From: Coleophoma eucalyptorum | Lineage: Eukaryota; Ascomycota; Leotiomycetes; Helotiales; Dermateaceae | Reading direction: 5' to 3' | DNA: 64,000 nucleotides | Assembly: GCA_026120035.1 (NCBI GenBank) | Contig: JALRME010000068.1 | Coordinates: 1-64,000 of the forward strand | In this document: positions 35,253 to 46,524 of the stretch, one piece after another | How positions within the stretch are numbered: the first letter of the stretch is position 1 | Layout of the letters: every line of letters starts with the position of its first letter | Position numbers and translations under genes: made by a program | The notes under the pieces: model-generated | Database searches by the model: none | What the model saw: the letters and a program-made list of their open reading frames with translations, nothing else | What the model was told of the DNA's origin: nothing

Positions 35253-36591
35253 ATGCGATACCCAATATTACTTTCGTCACTAGCTTTGATCAGCTACTCT
35301 CGAGCAAGTCAGCCCCATCAAATCCACAGTCGACTGGCAGGAACTTGCAATATTGCCGATAACAACAATTTATTAACATTTGGCCAAAAAACACTTGGGT
35401 TCGATCATGAGTCTTGCACACACAACCAGATAGAGAGTCTGGAAACACTTGAATATCATCCCTGGACTCACGAACCAAGATGCATGCCTAAAAGTAGACT
35501 CAATGAGACCTATTGCGTTTACACCAACAGAAACTTTGCCCGCGGGCGTGGGATATCCTTCCTGACAAGTCCAGCCGCTGAGAAAGAGATAATCAACTTG
35601 CCCGCATTCACAAATACTGAACTGCCTGACAATGTAAACACGTTCACGAACCCGCCTTGGGAAGTAAGGAATATTCCAGGTCGTGGTAATGGGCTATTCG
35701 CCACTCGGACGCTGTACCGCGGAGAAGAAATTCTTGCTGCAACACCGGTGGGGATATATATGAGTGGTGCATTTGAAGTCGACTATGGCTTTGGGTATCA
35801 GTATTTGAATACCGCATATGAGCAACTACCCACAGCTACGCGAGAAAAGGTTATGATGATGGCTGCTCATAATCCAGGAGATCCGATTATGGAGCGGGTA
35901 AACACAAATTCATTTTCAGGAGAGTTTGGGGGACAGGAGCATTTTATAATATATCCTGAGACAGCTGTACGATATCTCCCGCTGTTTATATTTCTGGGGG
36001 GCAGAGAAACTAACTAGCTCTTTTTAGAGAATGAATCATGATTGTAGGCCGAACGCCATGTACTATTATGATCCAGCAACAATGATTCATTCAACACACG
36101 CCTCGCGCACCATTTTACCTGGAGAAGAAATAACAATAACCTATATCAATGTCCTCCAACCTCGGAAGGATCGACAAGAAGTTCTTGAAATGATCTGGCA
36201 TTTCCGATGTACGTGTCCACTCTGCACTTCAAGCGACGAGGAAGTCGGCATCTCAGATGCTCGCATGGAACGCATTCATGCTATCCACGCCGCGCTGGCG
36301 GATTGGAGTCCCGAGACAACGGCAACCCCCGAGCTTGCTGAGGAATTAATTACATTGTATGAGCAGGAGAAACTGCATGCCGCGGTGGCGACAGGTCACA
36401 TGTTTGCTGCCATGGCTTACAATGCTATTGGGGATACTGTTAGAGCGAAGAAGTTGGCGAATCGAGCGCTGAAAGCTGGGATTGTGAACAGTGGTGTTAG
36501 CGGTGGAAATTCTGACGTCGAGGATATGAGGGCGATCTTGAATGATGCGGAAAGCCATTGGTCACACATGGCAAGACCGAGAAAAACCTGA
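35253..36591 (+). CDS. SET-domain protein with N-terminal signal peptide
   Basis: Two exons (35253-35966, 36028-36591) give 425 aa. The SET domain starts near PWEVRNIPGRGNGLFATRTL (about residue 125) and carries RMNHDCRPNAMYYYD with the conserved NHDCRPNA motif (asparagine and cysteine of the AdoMet pocket), GEEITITYI and the post-SET-type C-x-C-x2-C cluster in FRCTCPLCTSS. SET proteins transfer methyl groups to lysines, mostly in histones. The oddity is the N-terminus: MRYPILLSSLALISYSRASQ is a good signal peptide and the following region is cysteine-bearing. An in-frame Met 19 codons upstream (35196) exists. It belongs to the SET-domain-protein-5 type family of fungi. Secretion and activity are inferred, not shown. 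Confidence 0.88.
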
Positions 36592-36942
36592 ATTTAGTGT
36601 ACTAGGCGTATTTTTTGTTGCAAAAGTAAATCAACTTACGGCTCAACAATTGCTCTCAAGGTAGATGGATTTGAAAATCAAACATGTCTAATCCAACTTT
36701 CCATAGAAGGATCCTGAGGATATTACTGGAGAGCAAAAACATTAAAATGTTGTCGAGGCCAGATATACCCTTAGCTCTACCAGAGGGGTTTATTGAAAAG
36801 CACAAAAAGAAGAGACGACACGGGTTATCGGATGAATAATCATTTCATTGCTCCGGCATGAAACGAAGCGGTATATCCCTATCTCAACTACGAACAACAA
36901 CCAAAACTCCAAACTGGCCCGAAAATTCCATAAACAATAAAT
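36592..36942. other. Intergenic, convergent 3' ends
   Basis: A 351-bp stretch between the SET gene (+) and the DUF3237 gene (-). Nothing recognised. Confidence 0.55.
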
Positions 36943-37467
36943 TTATTGAGGCGCAGGCACAAATCTGAAGACCCGGAACTCAATTCCACCTAATCCACCA
37001 TTTCGCTCTAACAATCTGCCCTGCGCAACCATCGTAGCATAATTCATCCACCCGAACTGCTTGCTACCCGTGTTACACGTGATGGTCTCCCTGATATCGT
37101 TTAATCCGAACTCAGTACTCTTTCCTTTGCCTTGAAGCAGTAGCGCCTCCGTCTCCTTGTCAAGAGTGATAAATCCAGTATTCTGGAAGCGGAAAACATC
37201 GTTGGTTTCTGTGTCTAATGCGATCATGTGGATATCGAGGCTCAGCATACCATCGGCGGCGTGCACAGTTGGATAATCGCCTCCGCCTGGTAAAACCCGC
37301 AGACTGAGTGCCGGTGATGCTGACTCCGGTGATGTGATGGTACCTCCTGTGATTTCGATCCACATTGTTGTGCCTTTTGGCGTCTCACCACTAGGAATGG
37401 CATCTGCAAGTTCGAGGTGAATGTTGGCGATGTGCTCCAACGTTGGGAGAGGTGATGAGGAAGCCAT
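36943..37467 (-). CDS. DUF3237 family protein
   Basis: A single exon of 174 aa. The family mark is the block LPGGGDYPTVHAADGMLSLD, with the typical IEITGGTITSP start and GFITLDKE motif, then NTGSKQFGWMNYATMVAQGRL near the end. DUF3237 proteins are small beta-rich proteins of unknown function, found in bacteria and fungi. No signal peptide is seen. The C-terminus ends EFRVFRFVPAPQ. The start MASSSPLPTLEHI is preceded by an AT-rich leader and is the only Met that gives a full-length domain. It is convergent with the SET gene, and no metabolic context is visible. Confidence 0.85.
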   Translation of the reverse strand: MASSSPLPTLEHIANIHLELADAIPSGETPKGTTMWIEITGGTITSPESASPALSLRVLPGGGDYPTVHAADGMLSLDIHMIALDTETNDVFRFQNTGFITLDKETEALLLQGKGKSTEFGLNDIRETITCNTGSKQFGWMNYATMVAQGRLLERNGGLGGIEFRVFRFVPAPQ

Positions 37468-39509
37468 TATAATATTTATTTATGATTATTTAAAGTGGAT
37501 AATTGAATTGATATTCTTGCGAACTTCTTTATTGTAGCGTGATATAAAATGGAGGAGTATATGATGATGTTCTACCGCTGTTACTCATTTAAAATACAAT
37601 CAGGGCTATTATCTTTCTTATGTATCCCAAAAGTCCCGGTGTCACCACTCCTGACACATTCTGTCTTCCATATCAGCCTATTGCTGACGTCACCGAAGGA
37701 TACGAAGTGTTGTTCTCACGATAGCCCCGAGAGCGTTCCATCCCAGCAGAAGGATTCTCCGAGCTGTCAAAAAAGTCAATTTTATGAAAGCCCGGCAAAT
37801 AGCCTAGGCTGGAACACTGTAAACCACGTTGCACGGCCCATCACCCTTTTCAAGAAAATAAGCGAGCAAGATTAGGACAAGCCTCCTGCTGAAAGATCCC
37901 TGTTTTTGATTGCGAGTCATGTTCTTTTCGTTACAATTTGGATTGCTTACAAAACTTGGATGTTCAATACGGTTAATGAAGATGATCTGATGTTCCCTTC
38001 TTCCGGAAGTCCCGAACCTGAGATCCCAATACATCTGGAAGATCATACATTTGCATGCTATGCTTACCTCACTGTGCAGTCAAATAGACGCTATCCACAG
38101 GAAGAAAACAGAATTTGAGTGTTCTCTGCTATCGACTTCGAGTCTTCTTGGTTTCAAATTTCCATTAAAGTGGCCGTTTCGATCTAAGATTTGAACCTGC
38201 TTTCTTAAAATCTACTTAAGAAAGTCAAATGGGGAGTAAGCCCAGAAATCCAAATGCGATAAAGATAAAAGTGATAGCTATCCTGGTAGAAGTCAGGATC
38301 CATAAACCACTGGAAATATGTCCTAGAACAGTGACATTATGATCTATTAAGCGCTAATTACTCTATTGGCAAGTATAGAGGGTCTAAGGTGTTTTTGGAC
38401 GATCAAGGACTCTACTACCTAAAACTTTTAAACAAATGTAATAGCAAGGCTAATTTATCAAAACTTAGCAGTTAATAAGTCATTACGATTTCAGGTTTAC
38501 TTACCATGAATTTAGTATCTTTGTATTAGGTGTTGAGGGAAAGCCGTACTTAACAGTAGAAGTAAATATATAATAATTAGGGAGAGGATCGCTACAACAT
38601 AAAAACACACATGAAAAAGATACAATAGGGACAAATAACCTTATATCAATTGTTTTGCATTCTTTCACACTATAGGACACCGAGATAAGGCTAAAATATA
38701 CCCACACGGAATTACTTAGCCTTAAGTTTTGTAGTTAATATTAAAAAGGTACTAAGCGCCTGCCCTCTTAAAGCCGAGGTATAGATGGACAAGATTCACC
38801 TGTGGCCTATCATATCTCTTCACTGTAACATGCAGTGTACAGCTGCAGCAGTTTCAAGCCTCAGATGGAGACGAATAATAAATAGACCTGAAAGAGACAC
38901 CCTAATAAAATTCCGAAAATGAGGTTGGTAGTAAGTTGCTTGCAGGGATTTTTCTTGTAAGCTGCAGTCAACAAATGATGGATGCGGTATGCAAGAGTTA
39001 CAAATACGTAAAGACTTTCTTACTAGGTCAGTCCAATGCAAACGTAGTTGTTGAGCGATATTTAAGAAATCAGCGAGTAGCAAATAGCAAAGGACTTTGA
39101 TACAATGGAACCTTTACAGACAATTATTACACAGATGAGAGGTCCATAAAGAAAAGAAAATAATGGTTGAATAAACCGGTCTCCTGAATCTGGTTTGCGT
39201 ACTTGGAAGGCAAGGGAAAGGGGAAGCCTGGGGCTCTTCTAAACGGCGTAAAGCCTGCCAAGCCACTCGCTTCCAACCATCTTTTCCTAATATGGTAATT
39301 TTCAGCGTATTCGCACTGCTCGCGTATGGAGATCTTGCTGAAGCTTTGAGTTGCAGTATGAAGGGACCACTTTAAGCCTTCTGCTCTCCCATTTAAATAC
39401 AAAGTGAGATTCCTGTTATCAGTATGTTGTAAAGTTTTCTCAGATTGGGAGTTTGTCCACAATATGCTCACATAGAGAGCTACAAAATAGCCGTTTTGGA
39501 ACTGCCGTC
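37468..39509. other. Gene-poor AT-rich region
   Basis: Two kilobases without a convincing gene. The stretch from about 38,140 to 38,760 is strongly AT-rich and full of stops, as in decayed repeats. A short motif at about 38,193-38,203 resembles a tRNA B box on the minus strand but no cloverleaf can be built around it. Confidence 0.5.
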
Positions 39510-40492
39510 ATGGACATCCAAAGCAATGGCACAGCCGCTGGCACGATCCTATACCGGTACGAACCAGCTATTGCTCCAGCATATGCTTTCTCAGTATTTT
39601 TTGGAGTTACCACCATTTCACATCTTTTCTTCATGATTCTATTTCGAGCAGCTTGGTTCATACCTTTATTGATTGGCGGGGTTTGTAAGTATCACTTCTA
39701 TAATTTCCATGCTAGTGCCGTCAACTGATGAAGCTTACAACAGGCGAGACATTCGGTTATTATGGAAGATCGTGGTCAGCTAGACAGTCGGATAATTTCG
39801 ACGCATACATTCTCCAAGATCTAACTATCCTCATCGCCCCACCCTTCCTCGCAGCAACAATCTACATGACTTTGAGCCGTCTCATGCAAACTCTGGATGC
39901 CCAGCACCATTCATCGGTCCGAACCAAATGGCTCACCACAATATTTGTTCTTTCAGATGTTGTTTGTTTCTGTACCCAACTAGGTGGTGCTGGTATACAG
40001 ATCACCGGAAAACCAGACATCGTACGCATTGGAAATATCGTGGTGTTGGTTGGTTTGGTCTTCCAAATCGTCATCTTCGGAATATTTGTTCTCTTGGCTT
40101 GGAAGTTTCATAAGCGATTGCAGGCAGAGCCTACAAAAATTTCGAACAGCCCCAGGGTCAAATGGAGCCGATGCATGCAGGCGCTCTACACCGTGAGTGT
40201 TGCAGTCCTGGTCCGAAACCTGATCAGAGTCATCGAGTTCGCAGAGGGAAAAAGTGGTTATGTTATTAAGCATGAGGTTTTCATCTATCTTTTCGATGCA
40301 TTTTTAATGTTCTTTGTCATGATAATTTTCCTCGTTGTCCATCCAGGCCAAACGGTCAAAGATGCACGTCCCATTCACTTGAGTGCAGAATGTGATGAAG
40401 GGAGTTCTGCAGGAAGATATGAGGACCCTGTTCCACTGAGAGGATACCGAAATCGGGAGGAATGGCTTGCTGCAAATGGAGTGAGGGAATGA
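39510..40492 (+). CDS. RTA1-like membrane protein
   Basis: Two exons (39510-39684, 39744-40492) give 307 aa. The intron falls inside GVC|ETFGYYGR, a typical spot in the family. Several hydrophobic helices are visible: SVFFGVTTISHLFFMILF, AAWFIPLLIGGV, LTILIAPPFLAATIYMTL, TIFVLSDVVCFCTQLGG, IVVLVGLVFQIVIFGIFVLLAW, YTVSVAVLVRNLIRVIEF and FDAFLMFFVMIIFLVVHPGQ. RTA1-type proteins are seven-helix plasma or vacuolar membrane proteins; in yeast RTA1 and RSB1 confer resistance to 7-aminocholesterol and move sphingoid bases. The motif VRNLIRVIEFAEG (conserved Arg and acidic residue) and EGKSGYV...HEVFIYLFDA are characteristic. The hydrophilic tail ends NREEWLAANGVRE. The function here is inferred from the family only. 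Confidence 0.9.
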
Positions 40493-41533
40493 TGCTTGAT
40501 ATGTACAAAGATCAGGATATACGCACTACTACCCCACTTTATCCTCTGGAACTGGGTAACTAGTTGCTATATCTGTTGTTGAGAGAGTATTATCATTTTC
40601 TATGATACGGTAGTGTAACATATTCTTAGCTGGATTACTGCCCTCCTGGATCCGAAGAACTAGTGCTTTTCTATATTGTTACACATAACCGATGCACTTT
40701 ACAGCCAAAAGAAACAAGCCGGCATGCTTCGGTAGACTATATTAATGATGGTATAAACATGATAATATTACACCCGATTTCCCTGTGAAACACCCCTATA
40801 ATGACTTAGCCAGAGAAGTGATGCTATCCCTAGGGGAATCAGAGATGCTACAGTGTCGTGGATTCTCTACACAGAGTTCTACCAACCCTCGAGCCATGTT
40901 CTTATAAGACGATGTAAAGGGCCAAGCCACCACAGGCTCTGCTTAAGGGTTACTCGACTTGGGGTAAATGTAGACACTACTTGTTTACCGGCATTTTGGT
41001 AAGGGAGGCTTGCGTTGTGATCCTAGCGCGTACCTAGCTCATAACTGTCACACTCCTTCTCGCCCACTCTCTTCTAAACATCATCTATTTCACTACATTA
41101 CAAAACTACCTGTTGACCTAGTCAATTCTATGTTGCAATATAAGTAAAACAACACTTGTGTTTCTTGTAACAAAAGGCATAGCACTTCAATATAAGGTGT
41201 ACATATTTGCTTTACACCCCGTATAGTATCCCAGAGTTTTGTTGTAATATATTCCAGAATCTTTCAACATAAATTATTTTGAAATACTTCCCGTAAAGTA
41301 TGCTGTGGTGAATATTCCGTGATGCAGAAATTTAGTGACAAAAGAGCCTTATCTAACAGCTAAATTTGTCTAACGTCGATAAATGGGAAATCTTGTCAGG
41401 GAAGAATGATAACACAAAGAAAATTACTCGAACTAAGGAGGAAACCATTATTAGTCTTACATGGGGAATATTTGATTTGTCCATCCTCGCTACAAAGTAC
41501 ATAGCTACTCTTAAAGCATTGTCAGGACCCAGG
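40493..41533. other. Intergenic, convergent 3' ends
   Basis: About 1.0 kb of AT-rich sequence between the RTA1-like gene (+) and a zinc-cluster regulator (-). No gene, repeat or RNA was recognised. Confidence 0.55.
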
Positions 41534-42942
41534 TCACGTTTGTCTTAGGGTCTCCGAGGTTTGAAGTGGTTTTGTGGCAGCAGTCAAAAGCTGAACCAGC
41601 GTCTCTGGCCACGCAACCCATTTTTGGTGATCTTCATCCAGACTATCCTGGACTCCACGCAAGATGTGCTGCGGCCAACCTTTCATAAACCATTGGTATT
41701 TGAGTTCGGCGAGGAGAACAGCGTAATGTGCAAATATGATTAGCGGAATTGCTTCTTTCTCTTGTAAGCTAGCGATGAAGTCGTCCTCAGCTCTATATAA
41801 CCAAGCAAATGTTATCTGTGAATGTCGGCTAGATTCATCTTTCTCATCAATGATGCCCTCATAAGTTGCCGTGAAGGCGGCCGAGAGTCTTGTAAAGGCT
41901 GTAAGATTTGATTGGCCTCTAGGCTGTTCAGTGGAGATACCTTCCTCAACCAAAGACCGTAACCGTGATAACTGCTCCTTATAATCAGGCGGAGGGTCTC
42001 GTTTTTCAATAGGATACACGGATTCCCCATTACCTTGTGTGTAATAGGCCAGAATACCAGAATTGAGGGTACTTGTACTAGATTCAATGATCGACCGGAC
42101 ACCCCTGAGAAGAACAAGCCAAGGTGCTTCTTCATTATCGCTGAATGCAAGGTATTCACCTGGCTGTGGACCTGTGCCAAAATGACAGAAGCAGACTATA
42201 ATCGCAGAAAGAAACAAACTTTCACAATTGTCTGGGTTGATGTGCATAAGCATGGCGGTCGTTTCTCGAAGACCAATCTCAAGATGATGCTTAGCTTGCT
42301 TAAGGCACTGCTCTTGTAGTTCTGGCCGGCAATGTCGTAGATGTAGAGCAGATAAGCTGAGGAGGAGATGTATCATAAAAGGATGCCGAAATGCAATATC
42401 TGGAAGTTGGATTTGCCAGAAAGTAAGACTAGGCTTTCCTTCTCCAATACTGTTCGCTGTAGACATGATGAAATGATGCCATAACTCAAAATTTGCAGGA
42501 TCCAAGACTGCAGAGGCCTGTCCGACTGGACTCAATACAATTGGAGGTTGGCGTAATCTGCCTTGGCTGTTTTCATCACTTGCATTGTACAATGCCATGC
42601 GTTCATATCGTGAAGGCACGAAGCGTCTGCTGGCATTTTGTGTCGTTGGTACTTCTTCTGGTGAAGACTGGGCGGCATGGGCCGATGAAGAAACAGACGA
42701 GTCGTTCGCTCCACCTGGGAACAAATAAATGCAGCGAACCCCACGATTTGAGCAATGGGAACATATTGGTTTAATCTCATCACACTGGTAGACATTAGGT
42801 ATTAGGTATTTGCTAAATCCTCGATCGTGACATGAAGTGGTATGCTTGCCTTTATCTTGCGCCTTTTGCAGTTGACACAGCCGAGGCGTGACTTCTGGTG
42901 GGACTTGCGCGTAGGCTTTGAGGTCACCCGCTCCTGAGACAT
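41534..42942 (-). CDS. Zn2Cys6 transcription factor with a GC-AG intron
   Basis: Two exons (42942-42850, 42784-41534) give 447 aa. The zinc cluster is split by the intron: RLGCVNCKRRKIK in exon 1 and CDEIKPICSHCSNRGVRC in exon 2 together supply six cysteines in the usual spacing. The intron (42849-42785, 65 nt) starts GC rather than GT (GCAAGC) and ends CAG, and only this splice restores the cluster. The rest resembles the fungal sterol-uptake-control/C6 regulator type, with DPANFELWHHFIMSTA and FRHPFMIHLLLSLSALHL near the middle. Such proteins bind DNA as activators; targets are unknown. It may regulate itself or the convergent RTA1-like gene, but nothing in the sequence proves it. Confidence 0.9.
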
Positions 42943-43834
42943 CTATAAATCAGGAAAAACTCTTCCTATAAATAATATCAAATAGAAGTGTACAGAAGGT
43001 TGCCAGTTTTGTTGAGCAGCTGACGGGTACTGGGGGTCTGACATGGATTGGGTACCAAGGAGACGATAAAGAACGGAGTTTTAGAAGTTCGCGGGTCGGA
43101 ATATTGTTGTACCATCTTCCGATCTTCGCATCGAATTCTATTCTGATCGGTGCGCATGGTTGATATTATGAAAATAGCATGTTATGTGAGTATCTTTATG
43201 AAATGGGTTATGTAGCAAGGCGTTGATGAGCGAATGTGCGTTCTGTGTCTTGAAGATTTCCATAGCTCAGAGGTGAGCTTACTGTACCCTTCACTTCACA
43301 AGTCCACTCTCAGTGGAAGGGACATTCTCAGCCTAAGGTCTAGGTACAAAAGTTCTAGGTATAGTTTCACTACTATATAATCATACATATCAATTCCGGT
43401 AGGGCTGGACCACCATACTTACAAGAAAAAGATTTATGAATTAACTCAACGGAGATTGGTTGTAGCACACCTAGTACGACCAGTACACAAACATCTCACA
43501 GCCACTAGTGAGCATAAAGTCAACAATGCCAGCCTGGGATTTCTAGAGCATTTGTTAAGACATGTAAACTTTATATGGAAAGGTCAGCGGTGCTGTACAT
43601 ACCTACTCGTCAGCAAATGTGGTCGGCGTAACAACGACGTTCTTCAGAACCAAGGTTGGAAACTTGGAAGTGGAATGCGCACGTGACTGGTCGTTGCTGA
43701 GGGAAAGCAAGGTCCCAGCTCCGATAAGGAAGTAAACAAAGCGATCGCGAAAGATTTCTAGAGATACAGTGCAACCCAACCCAACCCCAAGGCGCAGTGC
43801 AACGAACAAATCTCTTGCTCGTGCAATTCTCAAC
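42943..43834. other. Intergenic, divergent promoters
   Basis: An 892-bp stretch between the zinc-cluster regulator (-) and the kinesin (+). It should hold both promoters. Small frames here (for example 43456-43686) have no recognisable family. Confidence 0.55.
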
Positions 43835-46273
43835 ATGGAGTCGCATCCAAAATCCCAGACCGCACTCTTCCAAGTCTACCTACGATTACGACCTCCTCCA
43901 ACTTCACAGCAGCTCTATCCTTCCTTAACGACCCCAGATCGCTTTTTGGACGTCGAAGAAGCATCAGAGGAAGCCGTGCCGACCCACATTACTCTAAACC
44001 CGCCAAATGACAACCGCAGAAGGGCTGTTGAGAAGTTCGCCTTTACACAGGTTTTTGAAGAAGATGCCTCGCAGCTCGACATATTTCAAGGAGCAGGTGT
44101 GATTCCGCTGGTGGAAGGAGTGTTAGGTCCACAAGGTGGTGATGGCAGAGATGGGTTGCTGGCTACTCTTGGTGTCACTGGCTCTGGAAAGGTAAGGAGA
44201 GAGCAATGTCTATTTGGGCTATACTGATCGTTCGGCAGAGCCATACTATCTTGGGATCAAAAAGCCAACGAGGCCTCACACAACTTGCCCTTGACGTGCT
44301 GTTTCGGTCCATTTCTCCCAATATGCTCGATGCGAATACTACGCCATCCCTAATGTCTACAATTTCTGCATCAGATGGCTCAGAGGCACAGCTTATGTCG
44401 GCTCAGGGATTCTTTGACACAATCTATGGCGATCCCACATCACGATCCCGAGCAAACTCGCGGGCAGCAACACCCATGCTAGTACGGGCACCTCTCTCTA
44501 TTCAGCGATCATTTAGCAAAATTTGTGCATCAATTCCAGGTCACTTTCCTCATAGTCCTAGGAGCATTCGGATTGTCGAGGAAAGTATACTTGAGGATGA
44601 TGAAGTTAAGGACTACTTGATAGTGTCGAGCAGTCCCAGATTACCCTCTTATTTGTCAATGACAGCAGCAAGAACTCAGAAGAAACAAACTAAGTCTCAA
44701 TTAAAGGGCGAATCATTTTCATCGCAAACACCCAGCCGCAAACATATGTACCGTCCATCTGCCATGCCTACGATGCCCGATATAAGCGCAGTCACTGTCC
44801 CTATCGACTCTTCGGCAGAGTACGCGATTGTCATTTCGATGTATGAAGTATACAATGATCGTATTTTTGACTTGCTTACACCAGGATCAAAGACAGCATC
44901 AAGCAAAGATGTCCGACGGCGCCCACTTCTGTTCAAATCCACAGAACAGTCTCCTGATCGCAAATTAGTTGCAGGATTGCGAAAGGTGATGTGTGGATCT
45001 ATGAAGGAAGCGTTGATGGTACTAGAAGCTGGCCTTCAAGAGCGCCGAGTGGCTGGTACTGGTAGCAATAGTGTGTCTTCTAGAAGTCACGGGTTCTTTT
45101 GTGTTGAAGTGAAGAAGAGACGAAGATCAAGATTAGTCTCTCCATGGAGCAGCAGTGCCTTGACCGTGGTTGATCTTGCTGGAAGTGAAAGAGCCAGAGA
45201 TGCGAAGACTCAAGGTGCCACACTTGCTGAAGCCGGCAAGATAAACGAAAGTCTGATGTATCTGGGCCAATATTTGCAGATGCAGAGTGATATTGGCAAC
45301 ACAAAGGTATTAACCCTGCGAGATCTTCAATTTTCTGCTGACAATAATGTAGTCAAATCTCGTACCATTCCGTCAGTGTAAGCTGACAGAGCTTTTGTTC
45401 TCCAATTCCTTTCCATCTGCCAACGCTTCAGCCTCAACATCGCAGCGTCCTCGGAATCCACAGAAGGCGGTCATGATCGTCACTGCTGATCCAGTCGGTG
45501 ACTTCAACGCAACAAGTCAAATACTCAGATACAGTGCACTCGCTCGTGAGGTGACAGTTCCCCGAATTCCCAGTGTCTCATCAACGATCTTGGCCAATTG
45601 TCAAAATAATGCAAATAAAGGCTATTTTAATGGACGGACTACGCCAAGTGACACAGAACGAGAGACTATGGAAATCGCTGCACTCGAGATTGCTCGTATG
45701 AGTGAAGAAATTGACGGTCTACGAGCGGAGTTGCTCGCAGAACAACAACGAAGAATGGAAGTTGAGGCACATCTAATGAGCTATGAAGATGCCTTGGAAG
45801 ACAAGATGATGGACTTCGAAGCAGCGATTAGAGAAGAATGCTACCAGGAAATGGAGAAGGCTATGCAAGAGCAGACTAACAAGTGGAAAGCTTGCTTGGC
45901 AGAAGAACAGGAGAAGAATGAACAGCATCTAGACAAGAAGCTTGAAATCTTGGCTAGAGGTTTGGATGATGATCCACAGAGTGATAGCGATGAGAACAAA
46001 GAGAACGTTTTGATCGTGGAAGGTTTAGAAGATGAGAATAGGAGGTTGAAGAGGGAGATGGAGATTATGAGACGTGAACTCCAGCTGCGAAGTCCAAGCA
46101 AGAATGCGAAGACGCCGCTACGAGATTCAACGCCTCGAACTATAAGTGACATTTCATCGTCATTTGAAAACATGCGAGTAAGCGAGGAAGGAACTCCAAC
46201 GTCGCCAGTTAAAAAGATGAGGAAATTAACGACTAGAAAATGGGACATGGGCGTCGAGGATGATTTGTTTTAA
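43835..46273 (+). CDS. Kinesin-like motor protein, kinesin-6-like
   Basis: Three exons (43835-44191, 44239-45306, 45353-46273) give 781 aa. The motor domain has a P-loop GVTGSGKSHT (about residues 113-122), an unusually long insert of about 200 residues, then ISMYEVYNDRIFDLLTP, switch I SVSSRSHGFF, switch II VVDLAGSERARD and the motif NLVPFRQCKLTELLF that spans the third exon junction. A long insert of this kind is typical of kinesin-6 (MKLP/KIF20) motors, which act in the central spindle and cytokinesis. After the motor there is a helical, Glu-rich, probably coiled-coil region (IARMSEEIDGLRAELLAE). The tail RSPSKNAKTPLRDSTPR contains S/T-P sites. P-loop and switches look intact, so it should be an active motor. 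Assignment to kinesin-6 is inference. Confidence 0.9.
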
Positions 46274-46524
46274 AGGGCCGGGTTGGTTGGGTATCCTTGA
46301 GAGGAAGGGTTGAAGATGAGGCGCTTTTGGGAGGAATACTTGATACCACGGGCTAAATTGTGTAATGTTTTGACATGAGTGATGTTTCGTACGGTTGGAA
46401 TATGGATGAGGGGTTTTGACTTTTGCTCTGTATAATGCATTTGTTTTCTCTGCGGCGCCTTAGCATTGCCAGTATGCAATAGGGAATCAGTTTATTGTCC
46501 TGTCTGGAATCATCGAAGTTTATT
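46274..46524. other. Short intergenic, convergent 3' ends
   Basis: A 251-bp gap between the kinesin (+) and the 2OG oxygenase (-). Nothing is recognised. Confidence 0.6.

Noticed and set aside
38160..38240. Possible tRNA on the minus strand (B-box-like GGTTCAAATCT)
   Set aside because: The flanking bases do not form a T-arm stem and no acceptor or anticodon stem can be paired.
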